Source of the DNA: Bacillota bacterium
GTDB taxonomy: Bacteria > Bacillota > Clostridia > Oscillospirales > Acutalibacteraceae
Reading direction: 5' to 3'
Assembly (NCBI GenBank): GCA_023412715.1
Contig: JAEZCC010000047.1
Location: 1 to 64,000, forward strand
Length of the DNA stretch: 64,000 nt
Position numbers and translations under genes: made by a program. The notes beneath the pieces were generated by a model, which saw nothing but the letters and a program-made list of their open reading frames with translations, ran no database searches and had not been told where the DNA came from. Positions 48,769 through 57,891 of this stretch are shown here, one piece after another. The number at the start of each line of letters is the position of its first letter. Positions within the stretch are counted from its first letter, which is position 1.

Positions 48769-49142
48769 GAATGAGAAAGCCCAAATGCCCCTACTGCGGG
48801 GACAGACTGAATTACGCGAAGACCTGGACGCTGAAACGCCGCGGGGAGTATATCTGCCCGAAATGCGGCGGCCTTTCGAACGTGCGGCTCGACCCGCTGC
48901 TGTACCGGATCGGGATTGCCGCGCTGGTCGCGGAGGCCGGCTTCTTCGCGGCCGGCTGGTTCGCCGGGCCTTTCGGCTCCGCCGTATGGACGGTGCCGGG
49001 CATCATTCTTCCGGCCGCGCTGTTCTTTCTCGTCTCCGTCTTTTTCGTGCGGCTGAAAAAGCCGGCCCCGCCGCGCCCGCATCCGGAGCCGCGGTCGCCT
49101 GAGGCGTACGCCCCGCCTGGCCGTGCCGCGCCGCCGCGCTGA
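48765..49142 (+). CDS. Zinc-ribbon membrane protein with CxxC-x20-CxxC
   Basis: This 125-aa protein has an N-terminal zinc ribbon CPYCGDRLNYAK...CPKCGG (residues 8-35), two transmembrane helices (about 46-66 and 74-96) and a Pro/Arg-rich tail. I recognise the CxxC-20-CxxC pattern but no function. It is coupled to the remB-like gene and followed by a related small protein. Such a pair is not part of the canonical recF-gyrB interval. Confidence 0.8.
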   Translation: MRMRKPKCPYCGDRLNYAKTWTLKRRGEYICPKCGGLSNVRLDPLLYRIGIAALVAEAGFFAAGWFAGPFGSAVWTVPGIILPAALFFLVSVFFVRLKKPAPPRPHPEPRSPEAYAPPGRAAPPR

Positions 49143-49158
49143 AAAGGGAGGAAACGCT

Positions 49159-49458
49159 ATGCTGAAGCTTCCCCTGTGCCCCTACTGCGGGGCGAGATTC
49201 CTTTACGGGCAGGTCAGGAAAAGCAGGTTCCGCAAGACCGGGGTCTGCCCCCACTGCGGCGAAAAATTCCGCATTACAAGCTGGCGCGGGCTTCTGGCTC
49301 TGCTTCCTTCGGCCGCCGTTCTGATGGTCGGCCTCAACGTTCTGCTGATGCAGATACCGGAAATGAGCCTTCCGGCTCTTTCCTTTGTCACGGCGGCCGG
49401 CGTGACCGCCACCTATTTTCTGCTCCCCTATACCGTCCGCTACGTCCCGCGGACATAG
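49159..49458 (+). CDS. Second zinc-ribbon membrane protein
   Basis: This 99-aa protein resembles its neighbour: CPYCGARFLYGQ...CPHCGEKF zinc ribbon at residues 7-33, then a basic link and two helices (about 40-60 and 64-82). GGGAGG precedes ATG 49159. Function is unknown. Both proteins would place a cytoplasmic metal-binding head on the membrane. Confidence 0.8.
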   Translation: MLKLPLCPYCGARFLYGQVRKSRFRKTGVCPHCGEKFRITSWRGLLALLPSAAVLMVGLNVLLMQIPEMSLPALSFVTAAGVTATYFLLPYTVRYVPRT

Positions 49459-49719
49459 TCCGTTCCGGCCCGCCGATAGAGGCAGAAAACGCGAGGTTCC
49501 GTCCGGCGGTACGGGGGCGCGCCCGGGGCAAGAAAAAATTGCTATATTGCTAAGAGCAAGAGCCGTTTGGGTTCGCCACAGGTGTAAAGGGCGTCATATG
49601 CCCGGGAGATTTGCAGGATCTCTCCCGCCGAGAAAAGCTTAAAATTTCCGCTATACTGAACGGCGGGGCGTAGGAGCGGGCACAGCCCGCCGGGGGCATC
49701 CCGCAATGGAGGGTTTGAT

Positions 49720-51666
49720 TTGGAATTCGGAAAAGTAACACAGGCTGAAAACGAATACGATGAAAGTGAAATACAGGTCCTCGAAGGGCTGGAGGCCGTG
49801 CGCAAGCGCCCGGGCATGTATATCGGCTCGACGGGGCCGCGCGGGCTGCACCACCTGGTCTACGAGATTGTGGACAACTCCATCGACGAGGCGCTCGCCG
49901 GGTACTGCGACAAGATTGACGTGTCCCTTCTTCCGGGCGACATCGTCAGGGTGATCGACAACGGCCGCGGCATCCCCGTGGGGATCCACCACCAGGCGGG
50001 AATCCCGACCGTGACCGTGGTTTACACCATGCTGCACGCGGGCGGAAAATTCGGCGGCGGCGGATACAAGGTCTCCGGCGGTCTGCACGGCGTCGGCGCC
50101 TCCGTCGTGAACGCCCTTTCGGAGTGGCTGGAGGTCGAGGTTTTCAAAGACGGCGTCGTCTATTACCAGAAGTTCGAGCGCGGCAAGGCCGTGACCGGCC
50201 TTGAGGAGCACGGCACCGCGCCCGCCGAAAAGACCGGCACGCTGGTGCGCTTCAAGCCGGACGCGGAGATCTTCCGCGAGACGACGGCGTTCGACTATGA
50301 AACGCTGCAGACGCGCCTGAGGGAACAGGCGTTCCTCAACGCGGGCGTGCGCATCGTGCTCGCTGACGAGCGCGATCCGCAGAACCGCAGGGAAGACGAC
50401 TTTCTCTACCACGGCGGCATCAGCAGTTTCGTCGAGTATATCAACAAGAAAAAAGCGGTCGAGGTCATCCACCCCGACGTCATCCATTTTTCGGCCGTCG
50501 CGCCGGACGACTCCGCCACGGCGGAGGTCGCCATGCAGTACAACGACAGCTACAACGAGCTGCTGCTGTCGTTCGCGAACAACATCCACACCACGGACGG
50601 CGGCACGCACGAGGACGGGTTCAAGCGCGCGCTGACCCGCGTGATGAACGACTACGGCAGAAAGTTCGGTATTCTGAAAGACAGCGACAAGAACCTTTCG
50701 GGCGAGGATTTCCGCGAGGGCCTCACGGTTGTCATCAGCGTCAAGCTCAAAGAGGCCCAGTTCGAGGGCCAGACGAAAGCGCGCCTCGGCAACACCGAGA
50801 TCGGCACGCTTATGGGCAACATGGTCTACGACAAGCTGTCGACCTACCTCGAAGAAAACCCCGCCGTCGCGCGGGCCATCTTCGACAAGTCGCTCGCCGC
50901 GTCGCACGCGCGCGAGGCCGCCCGCAAGGCGCGCGAGATGGTGCGCCGCAAGTCCGCGCTGGAAGACGCGTCCCTCCCCGGCAAGCTGGCCGACTGCCAG
51001 AGCAGAAACCCGGAGGAGACGGAAATCTATATCGTCGAGGGCGACTCCGCCGGCGGCTCCGCAAAAGGCGGGCGCGACCGCAGGTACCAGGCCATCCTGC
51101 CGCTCTGGGGCAAGATGCTCAACGTGGAAAAGGCGAGGCTCGACAAGGTCTACGGCAACGAAAAGCTGCAGCCCATCGTCACGGCGCTCGGCTGCGGCAT
51201 CGGCGAGGACTTCGACATCGCGAAGCTGCGCTACGGCAAGATCATCATCATGGCCGATGCCGATGTCGACGGCTCGCACATCCGCACGCTGCTTCTGACG
51301 TTTTTCTTCCGCTTCATGAAGCCGCTCGTGGAGGAGGGGCACGTCTACCTCGCCCAGCCGCCGCTCTTCCGGCTGACAAAATCCAAAAAACACTACTACG
51401 CCTATACCGACGAGCAGCGCGACGACCTGATGAAGGGGCTGCAGGCCGGGTACGAGATCCAGCGTTACAAGGGCCTCGGCGAAATGGACCCGGACCAGTT
51501 GTGGGAGACGACCATGGATCCCGATCGCCGCATGATGCTGCGCGTCGAGGTCGAGGACGCCGCTGCCGCGGACGAAGCCTTCACCGTCCTGATGGGCGAC
51601 AAGGTCGAGCCCAGGCGCGAATTTATCGAGCAGAACGCAAGGTACGCCGAAAACCTCGACGTCTGA
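49720..51666 (+). CDS. gyrB: DNA gyrase subunit B
   Basis: GyrB (648 aa) carries the GHKL ATPase domain (VYEIVDNSIDEAL, GGKFGGGGYKVSGGLHG) and the Toprim domain (EGDSAGGSAKGGRDR, DADVDGSHIRTLLL). The TTG start at 49720 has GGAGG seven bases upstream. The 261-base leader holds a TATACT-like -10 near 49653 with no strong -35 and no gene. Confidence 0.97.
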   Translation: MEFGKVTQAENEYDESEIQVLEGLEAVRKRPGMYIGSTGPRGLHHLVYEIVDNSIDEALAGYCDKIDVSLLPGDIVRVIDNGRGIPVGIHHQAGIPTVTVVYTMLHAGGKFGGGGYKVSGGLHGVGASVVNALSEWLEVEVFKDGVVYYQKFERGKAVTGLEEHGTAPAEKTGTLVRFKPDAEIFRETTAFDYETLQTRLREQAFLNAGVRIVLADERDPQNRREDDFLYHGGISSFVEYINKKKAVEVIHPDVIHFSAVAPDDSATAEVAMQYNDSYNELLLSFANNIHTTDGGTHEDGFKRALTRVMNDYGRKFGILKDSDKNLSGEDFREGLTVVISVKLKEAQFEGQTKARLGNTEIGTLMGNMVYDKLSTYLEENPAVARAIFDKSLAASHAREAARKAREMVRRKSALEDASLPGKLADCQSRNPEETEIYIVEGDSAGGSAKGGRDRRYQAILPLWGKMLNVEKARLDKVYGNEKLQPIVTALGCGIGEDFDIAKLRYGKIIIMADADVDGSHIRTLLLTFFFRFMKPLVEEGHVYLAQPPLFRLTKSKKHYYAYTDEQRDDLMKGLQAGYEIQRYKGLGEMDPDQLWETTMDPDRRMMLRVEVEDAAAADEAFTVLMGDKVEPRREFIEQNARYAENLDV

Positions 51667-51809
51667 TGTTCCGTGCCGGATAGAGAGATTTCGCGCTTTT
51701 TTGCGCCGTGTCTGACTTTTAATGAAGATAAGCCCGCGGAGCGGACGAAGGAAAGGCGCTCTGCGCCGAAGGACACGCGTGTGTCCTCGCTCTGAAAGGA
51801 GAAATCTGT

Positions 51810-52517
51810 ATGGAGACCTATTTCACGCAGAATACGGGAAACGGAGACCGCCGGGAAGAGGAGAAGCCGGAGCCCGGCGGCGACGGCCTCCCTGAACGAA
51901 GTAGCGCGCCCCGCGCCGGCTCGCCGGAACAAGACCGGCCCCGCCTGATCGCGGACGACACGGAGGCGTTTGAAGACCAGCGCACGGGCATAGAGGCTTC
52001 TTTTCAGCTGGAAGAGGAAGAGCTCTACCGCAGCCTGAAACGGATCGAGCTCTGCGGCTCGCGCCGGATTCTGTCGGTCACGGGGGCGGTGCTGCTCGTG
52101 TGCCCCATGGCGCTGTTCCTGGCGGAGGGTCTGCAGACCGGCAAGCCCTCGGCCTTCCTGCAGGCGGTAAGCTGGGCCATGCTGTCCCTGCTGTTTTTGC
52201 TCGGGCCGCTTTTCACCATACATAGCCGCGCGAAAAACTGCGCGCGCAGCGGCGGCGTGCGCGTCAGGATCTACCCGGACCGCGTCGTGACCGAGCAGGG
52301 GGCGGTCCGGTGGGAAATCCCGCTCGACGGCACCTGCGAATACGTTCTGGCCGAGAACGTCCTTGTGCTGGCGGCCGTGGATCCCCGCCGCCCCGGCGGA
52401 ATCGGGCCGGCGCGCGTCACCGTTCTGCCGCTCCGGTGCTTCAGCCCCGACGAGCTGCCGGAGGTTCAGGCCATGATCTACGCGGGGGCGAAGCCGCGCA
52501 GAAAACGGGGCTTCTGA
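51810..52517 (+). CDS. YcxB-like membrane protein 1
   Basis: This 235-aa protein has a long acidic/polar N-terminal segment (1-75), two helices (about 88-106 and 117-136) and a C-terminal beta-rich domain beginning GGVRVRIYPDRVVTEQGAVRW. The C-terminal domain is like that of YcxB-type proteins, though diverged. Function is unknown. It is the first of three similar genes between gyrB and gyrA and has a GAAAGGAG site. Confidence 0.65.
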   Translation: METYFTQNTGNGDRREEEKPEPGGDGLPERSSAPRAGSPEQDRPRLIADDTEAFEDQRTGIEASFQLEEEELYRSLKRIELCGSRRILSVTGAVLLVCPMALFLAEGLQTGKPSAFLQAVSWAMLSLLFLLGPLFTIHSRAKNCARSGGVRVRIYPDRVVTEQGAVRWEIPLDGTCEYVLAENVLVLAAVDPRRPGGIGPARVTVLPLRCFSPDELPEVQAMIYAGAKPRRKRGF

Positions 52518-52535
52518 CCCCGAAAGGAGGCTGCC

Positions 52536-53102
52536 ATGCCGGAAAAGGAACAGCAACCGATCTGCTTTGAGCAGACGCTCGGCGAAGAGGATTTCGCGCG
52601 CGCCCGCCGCGCCCTGAACTACTGCGTCTCCCCCTGGCGCCGGCACACCGTGCGCGCGGGCGTCTGCGTGACCGCGGCCGCCGTGGCCGCCTCGTTTCTG
52701 CCGCTGTACGGCAGGCATTTCGCCTCCGCCGTGTTCCCGTCGCTGCTGATCTGCGCGCTTCTTGTCGCGGCGGGCGCGTTCTTTTTCCTGCAGCCGCTTG
52801 CCGAGACGCGCCGGGCGCAGAAGGCGTACCGCTCCTGCAGGCTGATGGCCCTGCCCGTCCGCTTCTGCGCCGGCAGGGACCGCGCGGAATGGAAAAACCG
52901 GTATGAAAGCTGCACGGAGTACTGGACGGATTTCACGTTCTGCGCCGAGACGCCGACGCTTTTCGTGGCCGCCGGGGGCCGCGGCCGGGGAATGCTGGCC
53001 GTCAAAAAGGCCGGGATGGAACAGGGCGGATGCGAAAAGCTTTCCCTGCTGCTTTCGAACGCGTTCGCCGGAAGGTATTATGTTCTGAAAAGAGACGTCT
53101 GA
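52536..53102 (+). CDS. YcxB-like membrane protein 2
   Basis: This 188-aa protein begins with a cytoplasmic segment (FEQTLGEEDFARARRALNY), has two helices (about 41-60 and 66-88) and a C-terminal domain with ESCTEYWTDFTFCAETPTLF and GMLAVKKAGM. Layout and the C-terminal pattern resemble the next gene but identity is low. GAAAGGAGG precedes the ATG. Confidence 0.65.
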   Translation: MPEKEQQPICFEQTLGEEDFARARRALNYCVSPWRRHTVRAGVCVTAAAVAASFLPLYGRHFASAVFPSLLICALLVAAGAFFFLQPLAETRRAQKAYRSCRLMALPVRFCAGRDRAEWKNRYESCTEYWTDFTFCAETPTLFVAAGGRGRGMLAVKKAGMEQGGCEKLSLLLSNAFAGRYYVLKRDV

Positions 53103-53124
53103 ATTCCGGGAGGAGGAAGGATCC

Positions 53125-53685
53125 GTGGTACCTGTTACGGTCAGCTTTGCCGTTACGCGGGAGGATTACCTCGACTGGCGCACCGCGCAGATGAAGCATG
53201 CCATGACCCGCGCGTACCGGCAGACCGTGAAGCTGACCGGCGCTTATCTGCTCGTCTTTGCCTTGATGATGCTTGCTCTGGGCATCGGCGCGGGCTGGCC
53301 GACAAAATGGCCGGCCGCCGTCGCCGCGGCGGGAGGCATCGTCCTGCTGTTCCTCCTCAACCCGACGCTTTTCGCGCTGACGCGCCTCAGGGCCGCGGAG
53401 GAGTTCGATTCCGGCCGGGCGGGCACCCCGTCGCAGAGTGTGCGGTTCTGCCCGGACCGCATCGAGATCCGCTCCGAGCGGTACGAGGCGTCCCTCCCCT
53501 ACGGCATGCTGTTCTGCGCCTACGAGGACGGCGCGGTTTTCCTTTTGTACACGGGCGCGGGCGAATGCCGCTGCGTCCCGAAAAGAGCCATGGCCCCCGG
53601 CGACTGCGAAAAAGTGGAAGCGCTTCTCGCGGACCGGCTGAAACAGAAATTTATACAGGAAGGTGCCCGTGAATGGACGAAATAG
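53125..53685 (+). CDS. YcxB-like membrane protein 3
   Basis: This 186-aa protein is the clearest YcxB-like member: an N-terminal FAVTREDYLDW segment, two helices (about 37-56 and 62-80) and a C-terminal domain with FCPDRIEIRSERYEASLPYG and CVPKRAMAPG. Function of the family is unknown. It overlaps gyrA by 13 bases, so it is translationally linked to it. The GTG start has GGAGGAGG upstream. Confidence 0.75.
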   Translation: MVPVTVSFAVTREDYLDWRTAQMKHAMTRAYRQTVKLTGAYLLVFALMMLALGIGAGWPTKWPAAVAAAGGIVLLFLLNPTLFALTRLRAAEEFDSGRAGTPSQSVRFCPDRIEIRSERYEASLPYGMLFCAYEDGAVFLLYTGAGECRCVPKRAMAPGDCEKVEALLADRLKQKFIQEGAREWTK

Positions 53686-56252
53686 AAGAGAACGGTAAGA
53701 TCGTCAATGTCGACCTGGAAAAGGAAATGAAGAAATCCTTCCTGGCCTATTCCATGTCGGTCATTGTGCAGCGCGCCCTGCCGGACGTGCGCGACGGCCT
53801 CAAGCCGGTACACCGCCGCATCCTTTACACCATGTTTGAAAACGGCCTGACGCCCGACAAGGCGTACCGCAAGTGCGCGGACACCGTCGGCTCCGTGCTG
53901 GGGCGCTACCACCCCCACGGCGACGCTTCGGTCTACGACGCGCTGGTGCGCCTGGCGCAGGACTTTTCCATGCGCTACATGCTGGTGGACGGGCACGGCA
54001 ACTTCGGCTCCGTGGACGGCGACCCGCCGGCCGCCTACCGTTACACCGAGGCCCGCATGAGCAAGGTCGCCGTCGAGATGCTGCAGGACATCGACAAAGA
54101 AACCGTCGATTTTCAGCCGAACTACGACGACCGCCTCAAAGAGCCGGTCGTGCTGCCCAGCCACTTCCCCAACCTGCTGGTCAACGGCTCGACGGGCATC
54201 GCCGTCGGCATGGCCACGAACATCCCGCCGCACAACATGAGCGAGGTCATCGACGGCGTCTGCACCCTGATAGACAATCCGGACGCGTCGCTCGACGACC
54301 TGATGCAGAGCATCCAGGGCCCGGACTTCCCGACGGGCGGCATCATCATGGGCAGAAGCGGCATCCGCGCCGCCTACGCCACGGGCCGCGGGCGCATCGC
54401 CGTGCGCGCGAGGGCTGAAATTGAGGAGGAGAAAAACGGGCGCTTCGCCATCGTCGTGACGGAGCTGCCCTACCAGGTCAACAAGGCGCGCCTTATCGAG
54501 AGCATCGCCGATCTTGTAAAAGAAAAGCGCATCGAGGGCATCACCAACGTGGAGGATCACTCCGACCGCGACGGCATGCGCATCGTCATCTCGGTGCGGC
54601 GCGACGCGTCGCCGCAGATTGTGCTGAACCGCCTGTTTTCGTTCACGCAGATGCAGGTCACGTTCGGCGTCATCATGCTGGCAATCGTGGACGGCGAGCC
54701 GAAAACGCTGACGCTGAAGCAGGTGCTCGAAGAGTACGTCCGCTTCCAGGAGGGCGTCGTCCGCAGGCGCACGGCGTTCGAGCTGCGCAAGGCGCAGGAG
54801 CGCGCGCATATTCTCGAAGGGCTGAAGGTGGCCGTCGACAACATCGACGAGGTCGTGCGCATCATCCGCAGCTCCAAATCCATCCCCGAGGCGCGGCAGA
54901 GGCTGTCGGAGCGCTTCGGCCTCGACGACGTGCAGACGCAGGCCATCGTGCAGATGCCGCTCGGGCGCCTGACCGGCCTCGAGCGCGAAAAGCTGGAAGC
55001 CGAGCTCCGCGGCCTGCTCGAAAAGATTGCGGACTACCAGGACATCCTCGCGCATGAGGAGCGCGTGCTCGCCATTGTGAAGGCCGAGGCGCTGGCCGTG
55101 AAAGAGAAATTCGGCGACGAGCGCCGCACGGAGATCGAGACCGTCGAGGGCGAGATGGATATCGAGGACCTCATCCCCGACGAGGAATGCATGCTGACGC
55201 TGACGCAGTTCGGCTACGTGAAGCGCCAGAAGCCGGACGTCTACCGCACGCAGCACCGCGGCGGCCGCGGCGTCTCCGGCATGACCCGGCGCGAGGAGGA
55301 TGTCGCCGAGGAGATGTTCGTCATCGGCACGCACGACTACGTGATGTTCTTCACGAACCTCGGCCGCGCGTACCGCCTGAAATGCTACGAGATTCCGGAG
55401 GGCTCGCGCACGGGCAAGGGCATCAACATCGCGAACCTGCTGCCCATCGCGCAGGAGGAAAAGGTCACCTCCATGATCCGCGTCAAGCAGTTCGACCGCG
55501 AGGGCTACCTCGTCATGGTCACGAAGCGCGGCGTCATCAAGCGCACGGAGATTTCCGCGTTCGACACGGCCCGCAAGGGCGGCGTCATCGCCGTGAACCT
55601 TGACGAGGGGGACGAGCTGTCGTGGGTGCGCCTGACCGGGGGCGAAGACGAGCTGCTCGTCGCCACGCGGCTCGGCATGGCCATCCGCTTTCAGGAAAGC
55701 GACGTCCGCGCCATGGGCCGCACCGCGCGCGGCGTAAGGGCCATCGCGCTGCGCGGCGGCGACGAGGTCGTCGGCATGAGCATCCTGCGCCCGAACGGCC
55801 TTGTGCTCACCGTCTCCGAGACCGGCTTCGGCCGTCTGTCGCCCATCGGCGACTACACGCTGCAGCACCGCGGCGGCATCGGCCGCATCAATTACCGCGT
55901 GGAAAAATACGGCGCCGTGGCCGCCATCAAGGTGGTCGATTTCGGCGACGACCTGATTCTCATTTCTTCCGACGGGGTCATCATCCGGTTCCACGCCGAC
56001 ACCATCCGCGTCTGCGCCCGGCCGGCGAAAGGCGTGCTGCTGATGCGCGTCTCCGACGGCAGCCGCGTGGCGACCGTCGCCCGCACCGCGCGCGACGAGG
56101 AAGAGGACGTCGCCCAGCCGGAGGACGACGGCAGCGCCTGCGAGGGCGCGGACGATTCAGACGATGCCGGCGACGATGAAGGCAGCGCAGGAGACTCCGA
56201 CAATACTGACGACAAAGGCGAAGCCGGCCCTGCCGGTGCCGGCGGAGACTGA
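53673..56252 (+). CDS. gyrA: DNA gyrase subunit A with acidic C-terminal tail
   Basis: GyrA (859 aa) is the DNA-breaking subunit. The catalytic tyrosine is in AAYRYTEARMS, the QRDR region in HGDASVYDALVRLAQDFSM, and the GyrA box in the beta-pinwheel reads QHRGGRG in place of QRRGGKG. After the last blade there is a tail of about 55 residues that is almost entirely Asp, Glu, Gly and Ala. Acidic tails regulate DNA wrapping in other gyrases, so it may do so here. Confidence 0.97.
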   Translation: MDEIEENGKIVNVDLEKEMKKSFLAYSMSVIVQRALPDVRDGLKPVHRRILYTMFENGLTPDKAYRKCADTVGSVLGRYHPHGDASVYDALVRLAQDFSMRYMLVDGHGNFGSVDGDPPAAYRYTEARMSKVAVEMLQDIDKETVDFQPNYDDRLKEPVVLPSHFPNLLVNGSTGIAVGMATNIPPHNMSEVIDGVCTLIDNPDASLDDLMQSIQGPDFPTGGIIMGRSGIRAAYATGRGRIAVRARAEIEEEKNGRFAIVVTELPYQVNKARLIESIADLVKEKRIEGITNVEDHSDRDGMRIVISVRRDASPQIVLNRLFSFTQMQVTFGVIMLAIVDGEPKTLTLKQVLEEYVRFQEGVVRRRTAFELRKAQERAHILEGLKVAVDNIDEVVRIIRSSKSIPEARQRLSERFGLDDVQTQAIVQMPLGRLTGLEREKLEAELRGLLEKIADYQDILAHEERVLAIVKAEALAVKEKFGDERRTEIETVEGEMDIEDLIPDEECMLTLTQFGYVKRQKPDVYRTQHRGGRGVSGMTRREEDVAEEMFVIGTHDYVMFFTNLGRAYRLKCYEIPEGSRTGKGINIANLLPIAQEEKVTSMIRVKQFDREGYLVMVTKRGVIKRTEISAFDTARKGGVIAVNLDEGDELSWVRLTGGEDELLVATRLGMAIRFQESDVRAMGRTARGVRAIALRGGDEVVGMSILRPNGLVLTVSETGFGRLSPIGDYTLQHRGGIGRINYRVEKYGAVAAIKVVDFGDDLILISSDGVIIRFHADTIRVCARPAKGVLLMRVSDGSRVATVARTARDEEEDVAQPEDDGSACEGADDSDDAGDDEGSAGDSDNTDDKGEAGPAGAGGD

Positions 56253-56266
56253 GAAGGAGGCAACCG

Positions 56267-56926
56267 ATGAAAAAAATGCTGTTGGTCCTGGCGCTCGCCG
56301 TTTTCGCGGCGGCCGCGATCTCCGGATGCAAACGGAACAACGATTCTTCCTCCGCCGTTCCCGCGGGGGGGATCGTGACGGCTTCGTCCGCCGCTTCCGG
56401 ATTGGCCTCCCAGCAGGCCGATCCGTCTTCCGCGCCCGCCTCTTCGGACGACACGCACGTCGTCACGCCGGGGGAGCCCGCCTCTTCGCAGAACGGCCCG
56501 GTCATCGACATCCAGACGGACAACAAGGAGTTCGACGCGAAGTTCAAGCAGAACCCGATTGACAAAAGCTATATTTCGGAGTCCGCCGCGGCCGTTTCGA
56601 ACATCGACATGGTGAACGTGTCGAACAAATACGCCGGCGTCTGGCAGAAAGAAATCGACAACGCGTGGAGCGGGCTTCAAAAGTACATGAAGGCTGATTC
56701 CAGCACGCGCCCGGCGGCGCTCAAAGCCGAACAGCAGAAATGGGAGGACGGCAAAGCCGCCGCCCTGCAGAAGATCACGGACGACGCGCAGGCGGCCGGC
56801 GGCAGCATGGCGCAGGTGGACGCCTCTTCCAAGACGATGGATTTTTACCGCAGCCGCGCGAACCAGCTTTACCGCGAGCTGTATTCCTACAATAAGAATT
56901 ACGCGTATGCCTGGAAGTCGAATTAA
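56267..56926 (+). CDS. Lipoprotein with LprI-like domain
   Basis: This 219-aa protein has a lipoprotein signal (ISGC, Cys21), a long Ser/Ala linker (25-75) and a helical C-terminal half (about 105-219) with the pattern W-x3-I-x4-Y-x2-L ... L-x2-EQQKWED, resembling the lysozyme-inhibitor-LprI/DUF1311 family but without its cysteines. It would be anchored outside the membrane. GGAGG precedes the ATG. The family call is tentative. Confidence 0.7.
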   Translation: MKKMLLVLALAVFAAAAISGCKRNNDSSSAVPAGGIVTASSAASGLASQQADPSSAPASSDDTHVVTPGEPASSQNGPVIDIQTDNKEFDAKFKQNPIDKSYISESAAAVSNIDMVNVSNKYAGVWQKEIDNAWSGLQKYMKADSSTRPAALKAEQQKWEDGKAAALQKITDDAQAAGGSMAQVDASSKTMDFYRSRANQLYRELYSYNKNYAYAWKSN

Positions 56927-56942
56927 GGAGAATAAACGGACG

Positions 56943-57488
56943 ATGAAACTGACGGAAAAGACGCTGGCACGCAACGACATGTACCGCGGCAAGATCCTGG
57001 ATTTCCACGTGGACAGGGCGGAGCTGGAAAACGGGCGCGTCGTCACGCGGGAATGCGTGGATCACCCGGGCGGGGTCTGCGTTGCCGCGCTGACAAAGGA
57101 CAACGGGCTTTATTTTGTGCGGCAGTACCGCTACCCGTACCACGAGGTGGTGCCGGAGCTTCCCGCGGGGAAGCTGGAATGCGGCGAGGATCCGCTCGAG
57201 GCCGGGAAGCGCGAGCTGCGCGAAGAAACCGGCGTCGTCGGGGAGGGCTATGCGGACTGCGGCAGGCTGTACCCCTCCCCCGGCTACACGAACGAGATCA
57301 TCTACCTGTACGCGTGCCGCGCGGCCATGCGCGGGGAGGACGACCTTGACGTGGGGGAATTTCTCGAGGCGGAGGTCGTCCCGCTGGAAAAAGCCGTCGC
57401 GATGGTCATGTCCGGCGAAATTACAGACGCAAAAACGCAGGTGCTGGTGCTGAAAACGGAAAAGCTTCTCCGGGAGGGGAAGCTGTAG
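56943..57488 (+). CDS. NUDIX hydrolase, ADP-ribose pyrophosphatase type
   Basis: This 181-aa protein contains a full NUDIX box (GKLECGEDPLEAGKRELREE, then TGV) preceded by YRYPYHEVVPELPAG, the pattern of ADP-ribose pyrophosphatases that split ADP-ribose to AMP and ribose-5-phosphate. I use ATG 56943, preceded by AAGGAG; a longer frame from 56907 overlaps the lipoprotein end. It is followed closely by a small membrane protein. Confidence 0.92.
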   Translation: MKLTEKTLARNDMYRGKILDFHVDRAELENGRVVTRECVDHPGGVCVAALTKDNGLYFVRQYRYPYHEVVPELPAGKLECGEDPLEAGKRELREETGVVGEGYADCGRLYPSPGYTNEIIYLYACRAAMRGEDDLDVGEFLEAEVVPLEKAVAMVMSGEITDAKTQVLVLKTEKLLREGKL

Positions 57489-57498
57489 GAGGCCCGTC

Positions 57499-57789
57499 AT
57501 GAAACAGTGGAAGCATATCGAGCTGAACGAAAGGCGGAAGCATCAGTTCACCTATTTTTCCCTTCTGCTCGCGGCGGTTTTCCTTGCCGCCATCAGACAG
57601 GTCGGGTGGTGGCTGGCGATCGCCATCGCGGTCGGCATTGCAGCCGACGAGGTGTTCTACCAGATTGCAAAACGCAAGGCGGGCCGCGGGAAGCAGGAGC
57701 CTGGATCCGAGAAGCCGGAGAATCTGCCGGAAGATTCGGGAAAAGCGGAAGGGCCGGGCGCCGCGGACGGAAAAGTGCCGAGAGAGTGA
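57499..57789 (+). CDS. Small membrane protein of unknown function
   Basis: This 96-aa protein has a short basic N-terminus (KQWKHIELNERRKHQFTYF), two hydrophobic helices (about 20-34 and 36-54) and a polar, Gly/Glu-rich tail. I recognise no family. GGAGG precedes the ATG 11 bases after the NUDIX stop, so it is likely in the same operon. Confidence 0.65.
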   Translation: MKQWKHIELNERRKHQFTYFSLLLAAVFLAAIRQVGWWLAIAIAVGIAADEVFYQIAKRKAGRGKQEPGSEKPENLPEDSGKAEGPGAADGKVPRE

Positions 57790-57863
57790 GCATGCGGAAA
57801 GCCCGGGAAGTTTTCCACGAATTTCTCCCGGACGGTTGAAAAAAGGACGGGAAGTAAGCGCGG

Positions 57864-57891
57864 AGTAAGTCCGCGGCGGGCTTACTCCGGG
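57864..57891. terminator. Hairpin at the convergent end of DUF1015
   Basis: GGAGTAAG (57864-57871) and CTTACTCC (57884-57891), with an inner CCGC/GCGG pairing, form a long GC-rich stem overlapping the stop codon of the minus-strand gene. No T run follows, so it may be a processing or stabilising hairpin between the convergent genes. Confidence 0.5.

Noticed and set aside
53520..55994. 824-codon open frame on the minus strand of gyrA
   Set aside because: Composition shadow of a GC-rich gene; no ribosome site, no recognisable domain, and gyrA on the other strand is certain.
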